The notes: generated from the sequence alone by a model not told the origin. A DNA stretch of 25,438 bases from Apostichopus californicus (GCA_020650975.1 JAIPMN010138479.1:1-25438), one strand, 5' to 3'. Counted from the first letter of the stretch, positions 9,690 to 18,762 are shown. Numbers and translations: made by a program.

Positions 9690-10030
9690 TGAAAACGTGC
9701 GCGCGTGCCAGTAAAGACGCACGCATCCATATCATTGCTTCATCATTGATACACGCGTGTTAGTGTGCGTCGTTATTACTGGCGCACGTTCTTTTTATTC
9801 TCATGGAATACGCGCAGATACGCGCGTTGACAATAATCTGCATGACTGATGACCAAAACGTATTAACGCGCGCACGTGAGCTCTTTTTACCTTGTCATAC
9901 TTCACGCAATCACGCAGGATCTAAACGCGTTTGCTCATATCATCGTACCTATGATATGCGCGCATTGTTTATTATGTGCGATTACTCATGCGTCCTTTTA
10001 TAGTCTAATTTCACGTGCATGCACGAGAGA
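9690..10030. repeat. CpG-rich stretch with imperfect inverted repeats
   Basis: ACGCGCGC-type words are dense here, in contrast with AT-rich surroundings. AACGTGCGCGCGTGCCAGTA (from about 9693) is an imperfect inverted partner of TTACTGGCGCACGTT (about 9776-9790). Short open frames through it have no support. It could be an element end or an alternating-purine Z-DNA-prone tract. Confidence 0.4.
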
Positions 10031-10068
10031 CGGTCTCCTCTCCCTCCTGTTACCAGGCAGTAGGCCCA

Positions 10069-10194
10069 GAATGTTAAGATTACTGACTGTTTGTTGCAAA
10101 TTAATAGTCAGTCATGTGACATGAATTAACCAATCAAATAATCCATGTCACATTACTATTATTCTGCAACAAACAGTCAGTAATCTTAACATTC
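10069..10194. mobile_element. MITE-like element with 30-bp perfect inverted repeats
   Basis: GAATGTTAAGATTACTGACT and the next ten bases (10069-10098) are perfectly inverted at 10165-10194. The 66-base centre is itself partly symmetric (CATGTGACATG against CATGTCACAT). Size and structure fit a small non-autonomous DNA transposon. Clear target-site duplications are not visible, so it could also be a simple palindrome. Confidence 0.68.
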
Positions 10195-10607
10195 AGAGAG
10201 GTTGTAGAATAGCTTTAAAAGACCCCTTTATTGCCATATCGGTATGCTCTTGGATGAACATGGGCGAAATCTCGCCTTCTCTTCTCGAATAGTGTCCACA
10301 TAGTAACGGGGCAGGCGTACGCTTCTCCTGTCCCCGGGACCGCCATTTTACGTCCCCATCCCACGGACGTGAGTGAAACCAGATTGTCAAAGGCTGAATG
10401 AGCGAGTCAGTGTCAGCCATGTACTGTGGTATTCATCTCACCTTTCAGCATCAGACAGATCTGATTGGTTGCCGGTAATAAATGGGTACCATTGATTGTT
10501 GCTGATATGGTTAAATTCACATGTAAGGAAGCTCTGTACTTGCACTGATCTTCAAATTCTTTCATCATGACCATTTTCATAGATGTTATTTCTTTAAACA
10601 TTGTTAG

Positions 10608-10766
10608 GATTTGATGCACGAGTCGCTCAAGAACAAGATGAAGAAGGAGCGCCTGACACTTGTAGATGATGAGGAGGTTCAGAGGAAGAAAACGAAGTTT
10701 GGCCGTAAGGGAATTGCACCGCAAGCCAGGGTCTCCAATGACAACATAGTTAAAGTGAAAAGATCT
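10608..10766 (+). CDS. SAMD3-like exon 5
   Basis: Acceptor ATTGTTAG, perfect donor TCT|GTAAGT, 159 nt, phase 0 on both sides. It encodes a basic segment, DLMHESLKNKMKKERLTLVD, then DEEVQRKKTKFGRKG and VKVKRS. The K-x-K-F-G-x-x-x-G motif after an acidic D-D-E-E is what I recall following the YPT region in SAMD3. The lysine/arginine clusters could act as a nuclear localisation signal (inference). It is intact. Confidence 0.75.
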
Positions 10767-12202
10767 GTAAGTCTGAATAACTAAAAGATGAGTCATGAAA
10801 ACATGGGGTAAGTTGTACAGTGCGTGGATCCCCAAATGAAAAAACACTTCTAGAATTTTCAAAAAGTTGAGGCGAAGAGTCTCGTTGGGATTGTTTTCGG
10901 TTTTCGTGTAATTTTTGCAATGCGTCTCCAATATATTTAGTGATATTGGAATTGACTAAAATGTTGAGTGTGTTGTTTCTGCCGTTGTACTTGGTGCTGA
11001 GTATGAACCATTAGTATTAGACAGCAAAGTAATGACCCGCAAATGGCCTATAAACCACAGATTAGATAGGATGATAATGAAAGTTTGTCAGGACTGTTCT
11101 ATCAAAGTTGGTAGTGGTGTGTTGATAATCAGTGATGCTCTGCATTCAAAGTACCAAGATCAATTCCCAGCACAATCTGCAGCTGTTCAACAGTTCTCGA
11201 TGGCGTGTGTTTGTCAACCACCCCATCCACAGATGTCCAGTACCAGTCATGCATCCCCAAGAAAGTACGGTACCATGTGTTGGACAAATACATAATCCCG
11301 GTAGCCCGGGGCTACATTCGGACTACCAAATGAATTGGTGAGGGCAGTCCTTCGGGATAGTGGGCAAATTGATAAAATAGTATAATTACGATGTATCAGG
11401 CTAGTCAGAATCTTCTTCGGGTTAGTGATATATACCCTGGAGCCCGATGGGCAAGTGGTTGTCAGATACATTTTTTGAGCCCTGCGTGTGTTCCTCCACC
11501 ATGCCCCCTCCCCCTATCAAGTCACTAGGAACACATGTGAATATGGGTGGCATGATTCAGCTGTGGTACCATGTAGGCACACCTACTAGTGTGCCATCCC
11601 CATTGGAATCAACTTTCTTCATTGTTACTACTATTGTAGGGAAAACTTTCGGACATGTGGTGGAAAGTGCAAATTGGGTACCTCCCACTTCCATGCAATG
11701 CTATTCCATAGAGGCCACATTAGTAATTCCTGAAAATGTATTTTATTATTAGTAAACTAGAATTATATGCCACTCACACCAAATCAATTTTAGGATCAGC
11801 TATTTATTCACTTTCCAGATATTTATTTTTTTACCCCAACTGCTCCTGGTTTTTTTTACCCCGGTTTACCATAGTTGATTGTGATGTGGTCCAGCGACTT
11901 TGTATGAAATTATTGTTGGAACCGTATACGCTATATATAGCCGGGCTATAGAATTGTAGCATTGTACAAGTGGTTCTTCATTGGCATGAGGGATCTCTTG
12001 CGAGGAGTTGTGCCTGGATAGACCCATTGAATTGGTAGGCAAGAGATAATGAGCTAGGTCAAGGTGTGACAAATATCCGCGAGTAATCATTAGTTTCTTT
12101 CATTCTGCAAGAACCATGAGGGGCATTGTTACATCGCAAAATATATTTTACAAATTCCCTTATTACCCCTCACTCCTTCTGCCTACCTATGTTCTCTTAG
12201 AG
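10767..12202 (+). other. SAMD3-like intron 5
   Basis: This intron is 1.4 kb long. Open frames at 11032-11471 overlap in several phases on both strands and none shows a family signature or phase-compatible splice sites on both sides. No repeat of note was recognised. The 3' end is a good C/T-rich tract leading to AG at 12200, 12202 and 12209. Confidence 0.45.
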
Positions 12203-12418
12203 TTTTCAGCTGAAATGCCCAAAGATGGCGAAGATGAAGACAGTATCAGACGTCATTTTCAACTGCTGAAATCAGAGTATGGCAAGGCAAATCCTGATGC
12301 TCCTTTCCTGAAGGAACATATGAAGAGAACCGTCCATCATCGCCGAACTCTTGTGGATAATGCGTCCTCTTGCAAGGAGGTTTTGCAGGTTTATCCAGCA
12401 ATATCAGATAGCACCATT
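12203..12418 (+). CDS. SAMD3-like exon 6
   Basis: 216 nt, ending at the donor ATT|GTAAGT. It encodes EDSIRRHFQLLKSEYGKANP followed by DAPFLKEHMKRTVHHRRTLV and KEVLQVYPAI. The pattern x-H-F-x-x-L-x-x-E-Y...M-x-x-T...R-R...V-L-x-x-Y-P is the SAMD3 middle domain as I recall it. The start is chosen at AG 12201-12202 because exon 5 ends in phase 0. The stronger-looking AG at 12209 would need phase 1 and hence an extra exon. The exon is intact and predicted helical. Confidence 0.75.
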
Positions 12419-13190
12419 GTAAGTCAATTCCAGAACCTTGCTACAATCCCTAACAAAAGGAAATGAAACACCCCGTCAGAGAGTGTGCCTGGTTCCAGTG
12501 ATCAGGTTAATATATGTGAAGCACTCTGGTGAATAAGCACTATATAAGTGCCATTATTATTATTGTCAGAGATTGTAGCCTCAGAAACGACCATACTTGG
12601 CAAGTTGCAATGTGGTATTAAATCCTAATAAAAGTATAAGCTGCCATTTCAGTTGTCAACGAAAGCCCTCTAAAATAACGTTATCATAATCAATATAAGA
12701 CTGACTACCATGTTTAAACCCAGACAAAGTAAATGTATATATTTGGAGTAACTCGAAGGAGGATATGGTCGTATTGCCATGTGACATGGTGTTCAATACA
12801 CGAATGATATCATGGAAGGGAAGGAGGTATCATGTTTAAGAAAGAATGATGCTACCAAAGAGAGGTATTGACAAACATATAAGGTAGGTGTGGAACAAGG
12901 AAATTTATGAATGTCTGATTATCATATAGCAGGTATGTTATTTAAGGAAGTGAAGTATAAATAAGATTTTCACTGTGTATCCCAGCTCTGCAAATGACCT
13001 GCTGAAGGAGAACAAATTGGACTTCTGACGCAACCCCTGCGACCCCTTACCAGAGTAGAAAACTGATCTCTAATTAATCAGTCAGGTGGATATTCCTTCT
13101 CAGTGTGGCTTGGAGGGAGTCCAATGGGCTACCTTTTCAACAAATCATGTCTAATTTTGGTTTATATTTCACTTTTATCTTCATATACAG
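12419..13190 (+). other. SAMD3-like intron 6
   Basis: The intron holds a SINE 3' tail (12480-12566). The rest, 12567-13190, has no recognised element apart from the polypyrimidine tract before exon 7. Confidence 0.5.
12480..12566 (+). mobile_element. SINE 3' tail fragment
   Basis: GTGAAGCACTCTGGTGAATA is followed by AGCACTATATAAGTGCCATT and an ATT run. This AAGCRCTATATAARTGCCATTATTATT ending is the typical 3' tail of tRNA-derived SINEs mobilised by a LINE partner. The 5' portion is not recognisable, so this is a truncated or decayed copy. Confidence 0.6.
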
Positions 13191-13362
13191 CTTTGAAATG
13201 AGGTGGAAATGCTGACAGGCAGGAAAGTTGTTGAAATGAAGACTGCATTAGAAAAATATGCACCAAAGATGATCCAGAACGGTTCCAAGAAGACCAAAGC
13301 AAAAGAGCTGATGCGTGCCTACCGTGAGGAGGAGGAAGTCCTTCTTGAAGAGGACAAGAAGT
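13191..13362 (+). CDS. SAMD3-like exon 7, TGA near its 5' end
   Basis: The best acceptor (TTCATATACAG, AG at 13189-13190) gives CTT TGA AAT GAG GTG in phase 0, a stop at 13194-13196. The NEVEMLTGRK that follows aligns with the family from before the next AG, so the outer acceptor is probably ancestral. Using AG at 13201-13202 starts the exon at 13203 and avoids the stop at a cost of four codons. The body encodes EMKTALEKYAPKMIQNGSKK then AKELMRAYREEEEVLLEEDK, a lysine- and glutamate-rich helical or coiled-coil stretch. The donor is T|GTATGT at 13363, phase 1. Confidence 0.7.
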
Positions 13363-13914
13363 GTATGTTATCACAAGATTTTACCTCACAATTACTAGTA
13401 AGTCGATCACAGTGGAAAAATTATGGGCGGGAATTACAGGAGGGTAAGCGAGAACCCAAAAGATATTTAGGTAGAAACTGGTCCAAAAAACAGTACTGCC
13501 TGAAGTAACTACACAATTGCACGCTTTGCAATCAAACTCCCATGTACTATGTTCTATTATAGACAGAGAGCGGGGAAATTGGTGAACAAATGAGCATAAG
13601 GTGTGAGCAGAGCAACTTTACTGGGGTGTAGGAGCAGCTGAACAATTTTGATCGAAAGGGGAATATTGTTAGGGAATTAGGATTGCAGAGAGAGTGTACT
13701 CGCAGTGCAATCATTGCCCTCTTTGCATTCTAATTTGTCTACTTACTTTTTGGCGGTACTGATGGTCTGTTATTGCAAAAACGATGGAAAGGTGTCTTTA
13801 CTTGTTGGTTCTGAGCCACTGGATATCTGCTATTTAACAAGTACTTAGAAAGAGGCTAAGCTGCAGTCGACCAGCATTTGACACTGACAGTATGCCTACG
13901 TATATCATACTGTC

Positions 13915-13939
13915 GTACTGTACAGTGACTGTACAGTAC
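13915..13939. repeat. 25-base perfect palindrome
   Basis: GTACTGTACAGT and its exact reverse complement are separated by a single G. It sits in an intron, surrounded by more TACAGT/GTACAG words up to about 13970. Function is unknown. Confidence 0.75.
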
Positions 13940-14527
13940 ATACTACTTAGGGATAGTACTTCATGTGTACAGTGTGTGTGCAAATCACGAACGACAACCC
14001 TCTCGTATTGAGGAAAAAGTTAAAAGTAACTGCTACCTGCTCTCTGTATGTTGAACATATCGATTTCGCATGCTATGAGTTGACCCGAATTAACCCGTGA
14101 ATTACAATGTTAATTACAATGTTACTCCAACATGGGGATATTTGTGCTAACTGCTCATGTAATTCCATAAATCACTGTTCGAAGGCTATTTGTCGGCACG
14201 ACAAATAAACTTGCAGTCCGAGTTATGATAAATTATCTCAGGAAAATGGGACAGAGAGTGGTGATGATTGGCTTGTTGAGAATCCTTGGCTCATGAGGAT
14301 TCGAAATGGGATGGCTGAAATTCACATACAAGCAACTTGGTTTTTTGGTCCAGAGCAAAGTCAGCAAGGATCTTTAACATGGAAACCCCAGTTACTAGCC
14401 AGAAATAAAAAGTGTAGCCGATAAAACCACAAGTAAAATGTTGTTGCTCTCCATCGTGGGTTCCACAAAAGTTGGAACTACCGACAACAGAATATGGTTA
14501 TTGGGGACCGGGTTCATAGTGAATCTT

Positions 14528-14610
14528 CACTTCATGCCCCCTATCTCATGATTTCAGTGACGAATGATACTGATTCCTCACTGAAATCATGAGATAGGGG
14601 GCAAGAAGTG
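14528..14610. mobile_element. Fold-back (MITE-like) element with 33-bp arms
   Basis: 14528-14560 and 14578-14610 are inverted copies with one mismatch, separated by 17 bases. The arms contain GCCCCCTATCTCATGATTTC. It is the size of a very small MITE or a hairpin relic; no convincing target duplication is seen. Confidence 0.65.
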
Positions 14611-14805
14611 GGTAAAAATAACATTTCCCCATTGGAATAGTACAGGGGGGTATAGATTTGGTGTTCATTTGGTTCATTCGGTGACGTCATAGCCTCATAA
14701 TTATGAATATTTGGCTCTATTTTGGGAATCCCAGTTTGAAATAAATTTTCTCAACAACGGTACGTAGCATTTTCTTAGAAATGGTACCGTTGGAAAGGGC
14801 AAAAG

Positions 14806-15126
14806 CTACTCTGTTTGAAATGGCCATGTTATGCGGTCTTTAACGTTGAGCCTCGGTGGACTCTGACAGTGACGGCAGATGCATCTATGGTTCCCGCGGT
14901 ACATTGCTCCTGTGTCAGGTTGCACTCGTACAGATCCTTTATCAGCCGGGTGTACTTCTTTCTCTCTTAGACAGTTCCATACTTCGCTTTGGGGCACTCT
15001 CTTCAGATCTATGAAGATACGCTGCAGCTGTCGTTGGCCTCTGTATTTCTCCATAAGTTGCCGCAATGCAAAGACACATACATACATTGTTCCATGGTGG
15101 TACAAACCTCTCACAACATTGCTCAT
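14806..15126 (-). pseudogene. LINE reverse transcriptase remnant
   Basis: The - strand frame reads QLMEKYRGQRQLQRIFIDLK followed directly by RVPQSEVWNCLREKEV, and later DMYRGN in another phase context. This matches the finger/palm part of a non-LTR retrotransposon reverse transcriptase, where F-x-D-L-E-K-A-Y-D-x-V-P is usual. Four or five residues around the A-Y-D are missing, and the catalytic Y-x-D-D block is not in this stretch. It is a short dead fragment, antisense inside intron 7. The clade is uncertain. Confidence 0.6.
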
Positions 15127-15210
15127 TGTCTGATTATGACTGCTGCCTTATAACACTTGAAAATGTAGTGATACAGAACTTTATTTTCCAATCTTCGGTT
15201 TTATTGGCAG

Positions 15211-15293
15211 ACCTGGAGTATTCTGTCGCTATGATGGCTCTACCGTACATCTTCGACGAGAAGCCTGGGTTGTTGTATGTTTCGGACAAGAAG
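15211..15293 (+). CDS. SAMD3-like exon 8
   Basis: The acceptor TTATTGGCAG and the perfect donor AAG|GTAAGT bound 83 nt, phase 1 in and phase 0 out. It encodes LEYSVAMMALPYIFDEKPGL followed by LYVSDKK. The A-x-x-x-L-P-x-I-F-x-x-x-P-x-x-L-x-V pattern is the family's late conserved motif. Joined to exon 7 at T|AC it yields a Tyr codon. Confidence 0.75.
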
Positions 15294-16248
15294 GTAAGTT
15301 CCTCTTGTATATGGTCATTTTCACAGTAAAGGGTGTAAAGTGACGCACTCTGACACCAAAATTTCAACATGATTTGTCATGAACATTTCCACCAGAATCA
15401 TGTACATAAATGTCTTAATTATCGGGGAAAACTACTTCTGAGGCTTAAACTACATCATAAAGTATGAAAATAATTCTGAATGCCCTAACAAGCTATCATG
15501 TGGCAAAGAGTCTTTGAATTGTGTCGCTTCATGAGGCCACTACTGACGAAAAGGTCTTAAAACGCAAACTTACACCCTTTACTGTGAAAATTACCATTTG
15601 TCCAGACGCAGATAGGTTGTTGCTGCTGTTTAACATTAAAGGTGTGCCTGTATTGATAATGTCATTTTGGAACTCTCAGTTCTTCAGGAATGATCACAGA
15701 TTGTCTATTGTAAGTCTAAGGCTCGTATCTTCAGGATGCCAAGGAGGGCTGCATCTGGCATTGTGAGGCTTGGAGCCAGCCAACTAAAGGACCTGACAAT
15801 GAACAATGATTATACAGTACAGCTTGAGTACCCGCACTGGGAGCTGGTAGCGAATGTATTCCTGGAACACCCATGGTCGGACTCCTTGTGTCCTAGAGAT
15901 AGCAGAAGAGTGCATCACTGAGCTCCCAACAGCCCGGCAGTCAGGGAGTATCCTGTGATCGGGAATGCGAAGTGAAACCCCCGTTGAGAGGTCTGGACCC
16001 CGATCGATGGTCTGACTTCTCACACGGAGGCCGCCATTACTCACAATGTGCTCTACCCTTGTAATACATACAGTGTGGACACTGGAATTTGAACCGAAAA
16101 GGGAAAAACACAGTATTTGGGGAAATGTAATCACTACCATTGGAAAACACACATCAGACATGAACCAGTCCCGGAGTTAACGATTGAATTTTTGTGGTCA
16201 ACCATATGTCAATGTACTCTAATTGTTATCTATCATTTCCATTTTCAG
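15294..16248 (+). other. SAMD3-like intron 8
   Basis: The intron holds one phase-compatible alternative last exon (15735-15809). The remaining sequence, including a 125-codon antisense open frame at 15784-16161, has no recognised family. Confidence 0.45.
15735..15809 (+). CDS. Possible alternative last exon of the SAMD3-like gene
   Basis: The acceptor ATCTTCAG leads in phase 0 to DAKEGCIWHCEAWSQPTKGP, then DNEQ and TGA. It is phase-compatible with exon 8, but the peptide does not resemble the SAMD3 tail I remember. The GGCTGCATCTGGCAT word looks repeat-like, so this may be retroelement-derived. I prefer 16249-16383 as the true continuation. Confidence 0.25.
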   Translation, partial: DAKEGCIWHCEAWSQPTKGPDNEQ

Positions 16249-16383
16249 GAGATAGTGTCACCATCACCAGTTTTAGTGCTCAGTGTAGTACCATCAAACC
16301 TGATGCCATCTCTGCATTTTCTTTTCGTTCGATCGGCGGCAGTCAAAGACTTAATCCCACCCCAACATCTATACGTCATTTGA
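16249..16383 (+). CDS. SAMD3-like exon 9 (last)
   Basis: The acceptor CCATTTTCAG follows a T/C-rich tract and matches phase 0 from exon 8. It encodes EIVSPSPVLVLSVVPSNLMP and 24 more residues to TGA at 16381. The V-S-x-x-P-V-L-x-L start fits the family. After about ten residues resemblance fades, and the protein ends some 90 residues before human SAMD3 would. A frameshift inside the exon is possible, because another frame stays open to 16427. No clear AATAAA follows. Confidence 0.6.
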   Translation, partial: EIVSPSPVLVLSVVPSNLMPSLHFLFVRSAAVKDLIPPQHLYVI

Positions 16384-16776
16384 AAGAGAATAGAATTGTC
16401 TTTCAACAGTGGTATCGTCTAAAATAGGGTCCTATGTATTATATATTTTTTTAACATTTTAAACTTTCATTTGTTGTTTACAGGTAGGTATAAATAAGAA
16501 TTTCACTAGCCGTATATGACATTTTATTGCTTTTATTTGCTTTATTTGCTTTATTTGATATTGAAATGATTTTTCTTTCTTAAAACAACACTGAGCTGCC
16601 GCCCCTACTTTTAGTAAAAAGGTCCGTTTTTGATGATTAAGCCCGCCTCCAAGTCTGGTTTGTAGCAGATTGGCTATGACTCATGGCAGCTACATGTTAG
16701 ATATACGAAAATGGGTACCCTCGCGACCAATTTTCTGAACTGTTGTTAGATACGCGGCGTGTGGTTTATTGCACGC
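16384..16776. other. Downstream flank of the SAMD3-like gene
   Basis: There is no coding frame. Three TTTATTTGC-like units at 16524-16558 give AATAAA words on the - strand, but no gene uses them visibly. Otherwise nothing is recognised. Confidence 0.4.
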
Positions 16777-17101
16777 TAATTACATATACACATTGTTGTA
16801 CTGCTGAATGCTACGTAGTGCATTTAATTTATATTAGGCCTTAATTTTAGTAATATCCATTTAAGGATTGTACTGGTGTTCAGGTAGCTTTTCAGAGCAA
16901 GGGCCATGATAATTTTCTTTGATTGCCTTTGATTGCCCGTCAGGTATTTTTGTATAATTACGTTTACACATTGTTGTACTGCTGAAGGCTACTTAGGCCT
17001 AGTGCATTTAAAAAATATATATATTAGGCCTTCATTTAGTAATAGACACATTAGCATTGTACTGGTGTTCAGGCAGCTTTTCCGAGCAAGGGCCAGGGTA
17101 A
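16777..17101. repeat. Tandem duplication, two diverged ~180-bp copies
   Basis: TACACATTGTTGTACTGCTG starts at 16787 and again at 16965. Both are followed by GCTAC, TATTAGGCCTT, TTAGTAATA, TGTACTGGTGTTCAGG and GAGCAAGGGCCA in the same order. The copies differ by small indels, so the duplication is not recent. Confidence 0.75.
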
Positions 17102-17411
17102 GTTTGTTTGAATGCCTTACAGTGTGTTTTCATTAAGTTTAGTTTCCAACTTATATATTAACTGTGACTCCATAATTTTAATGGGATAATACAACAACTA
17201 TGTATTCATTTGGAATAGAGTGTATATTGTGCATTTCTAGAATCAAGCATCATTATGAATTAACAGCTTCTTTGGTATATTTCTTATAACCCCCCTCCCC
17301 CCCCCCAAAAAAAAATAGATAATAATGTATCACATTTTATTTTCACTGGGGTACGTATAAAAGAGGAGCCGGCCATAGCATCACAACTTTTATAAGACTA
17401 TAAAAATTGTA

Positions 17412-17833
17412 ATAGAGCAGCAGAATTCGCCTTCGTGAGTTTTTCCTACATGATCCTCCAACTGAACGGGAACCCTTCTACAAGAAGTCTTTTTCACTTT
17501 ATTACTGTTATCTCTCCTCTTAACTCTCTTCCACCCTTTTTTCTCCACACCTTTCTGTCTTTGTCCTTCTCCAGTTTATTCCCTTTCCCTTAATCCTCTC
17601 TTTGTCCCTCCACTGTTTATCTCCTACCTCTCCTCTTCCCCTGTTGGTTTCCTTCTGTCTTCTCTCCATCCCTTGTCTACTAATCCCCTTTCATCCATCT
17701 CTTTGTGTTCACCATGCTCATTAACCTATCTGTATTTTGCACGTGTTTTTGTCCCTTCTGTTACTGTTACTTGTCATTTAGCCTTTGAAGAAGATCCTGC
17801 TAGGATCGAAACGTCAGGCCAACTTACTTTGAC
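17412..17833 (+). mobile_element. Penelope-like or retrozyme-like insertion with 15-bp TSD
   Basis: A perfect 15-base direct repeat, ACTATAAAAATTGTA, stands at 17397-17411 and 17834-17848 on either side of 422 bases. The body is C/T-rich, and its 3' end carries GAAGAAGATCCTGCTAGGAT followed by CGAAACGTC, a word I associate with Penelope-like element termini and hammerhead ribozyme remnants. The direct repeat fits a target-site duplication of a retrotransposed, probably 5'-truncated copy. No reverse transcriptase frame remains. Confidence 0.6.
17781..17819 (+). ncRNA. Degenerate hammerhead-ribozyme-like core
   Basis: A hammerhead layout can be drawn. Stem I is GCCT/AGGC (17781-17784 with 17816-17819). 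The core is TTGAAGA (consensus CTGANGA, so C3 is replaced by T), followed by one extra A. Stem II is GATCCT/AGGATC with loop GCT (17793-17807). Then come GAAA (17808-17811) and a minimal stem III ending in the cleavage triplet GTC (17813-17815). The C3 change and extra base suggest it no longer cleaves well. Confidence 0.45.
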
Positions 17834-17848
17834 ACTATAAAAATTGTA

Positions 17849-18300
17849 TAAGGTTATGTTTTATTTATAAGGATATAAAATGTATAGGGTTATAAGAAGT
17901 ATGTTTAGCTTTCTTTTGAACCTGTGATGTTTGACATCAAATATACAAAGAATTAAAACAAAATACTAAAATGGAGAGGAACTGGGGTGGCTATTAGGGG
18001 AGGAGGAGGCCACCCATCACTTTCAATTAAAAAATCTTCTTGTACATTATTTTTTCCAAGTCATAAATCCATGAAATCTTCATGTCAGAAAGATTGGGAT
18101 GGAGAAACGTGGGTTGTTTGATACTTGGAAGCGGACACAGTTTTGATGGTAGTCACAACAATTTCAAGAGGAAGTTTTTATCGATAGTTGTAGTTTGTTG
18201 CTTGCTCCATTGTCAAAACAGTGAATTAAGGCAGATTTATTATTACAGCAATGTGTGACGTTAGTTTGTTAACATAGCTCATAGTCAGTAAGTGTCACAT
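17849..18300. other. Intergenic DNA, nothing recognised
   Basis: AT-rich, with short TATAAGG words just after the insertion and no coding or repeat structure that I can define. Confidence 0.45.
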
Positions 18301-18445
18301 CACTCTAAGAAATAAGGGTTCAAGAAGGTTTTTCAAAGAACCTCAAGGTTCTTCTAAGAACTTTTAGGGTATTTCAGCATGTGAAAGGGTTCTTCACAAC
18401 GTGAAGGGTTTTACACCACCAAAAAGGTTCTTTAAAGCACCTTCA
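18301..18445. repeat. CACTCTAAGAAA repeat, copy 2, with GGTTCTT units
   Basis: It begins CACTCTAAGAAATAAGGGTT (compare 577-596) and continues with at least six AGGTTCTT/GGGTTCTT/AAGAACC units in both orientations over about 130 bases. Internal complementarity suggests a hairpin-rich non-autonomous DNA element. Confidence 0.5.
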
Positions 18446-18762
18446 ATATATATAACATATTTATAAGGTTTTTTATAGGTCTATATTAATTTATAATGGC
18501 ATATTAAATAAACATGAAGTAATAATTAGTGTAAGTTGAATGCAATATCCATATAAAATTAACTTTCAAATTTCAACTAGGTTTTAAACTTATATTAAGC
18601 CCTAAATGGATGTATACATGGGCTTTAGGCGTAGATGTTGCAAAATTCCGTATTCCAAAAGTTACCTATATAAGGATATCATAGGCCTACACATCACCTT
18701 AAGATTTTCGCGGGTCAGTCAATAAAATCATCACGTGTGACAACCACATCCCATATATGGCC

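Larger units (their letters stand above)
8780..10607 (+). other. SAMD3-like intron 4
   Basis: This intron is 1.8 kb long. It contains a dispersed repeat (9061-9120), a CG-rich stretch (9690-10030) and a MITE-like inverted repeat (10069-10194). The region 10195-10607 has a CCGCCATTTT word at about 10340, but no defined element is supported. Confidence 0.5.
13363..15210 (+). other. SAMD3-like intron 7
   Basis: This intron is 1.85 kb long. It contains a 25-base palindrome (13915-13939), a fold-back element (14528-14610) and an antisense LINE reverse transcriptase remnant (14806-15126). The remainder is unassigned. Confidence 0.55.
3632..16383 (+). pseudogene. SAMD3-like gene, nine exons, reading frame damaged
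   Basis: The coding exons join with consistent phases (intron phases 1, 2, 2, 0, 0, 0, 1, 0): 3632-3725, 6147-6300, 6844-7026, 8692-8779, 10608-10766, 12203-12418, 13191-13362, 15211-15293 and 16249-16383. They total 428 codons including the final stop. The N-terminus is a SAM domain, a protein-protein interaction fold. The remainder follows, from memory of the family, the order seen in vertebrate SAMD3 and its many SAMD3-like relatives, whose function is poorly known. Damage: TAA at 6929 and 6998 in exon 3, and TGA at 13194 in exon 7 if its best acceptor is used. The end is about 90 residues shorter than human SAMD3. The splice sites are all intact, so decay is recent, or the gene survives by skipping exon 3 and using the inner exon 7 acceptor. 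No poly(A) signal was confidently found. Confidence 0.7.

Noticed and set aside
9803-10124. Short frames through the CpG-rich stretch
   Set aside because: Openness reflects CG-rich repetitive sequence; there are no family features.
10413-10931. 172-codon antisense open frame
   Set aside because: It lies across exon 5 on the opposite strand. Its openness follows from the coding strand's composition, and it has no family-like motifs.
11032-11471. Cluster of open frames suggesting an extra exon
   Set aside because: Three frames are open in turn, but none has a phase-compatible acceptor and donor between exons 5 and 6, and a direct exon 5 to 6 join is possible.
15784-16161. 125-codon antisense frame
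   Set aside because: No recognisable domain, start context or splice partners. It lies in intron 8 and may be repeat-derived.
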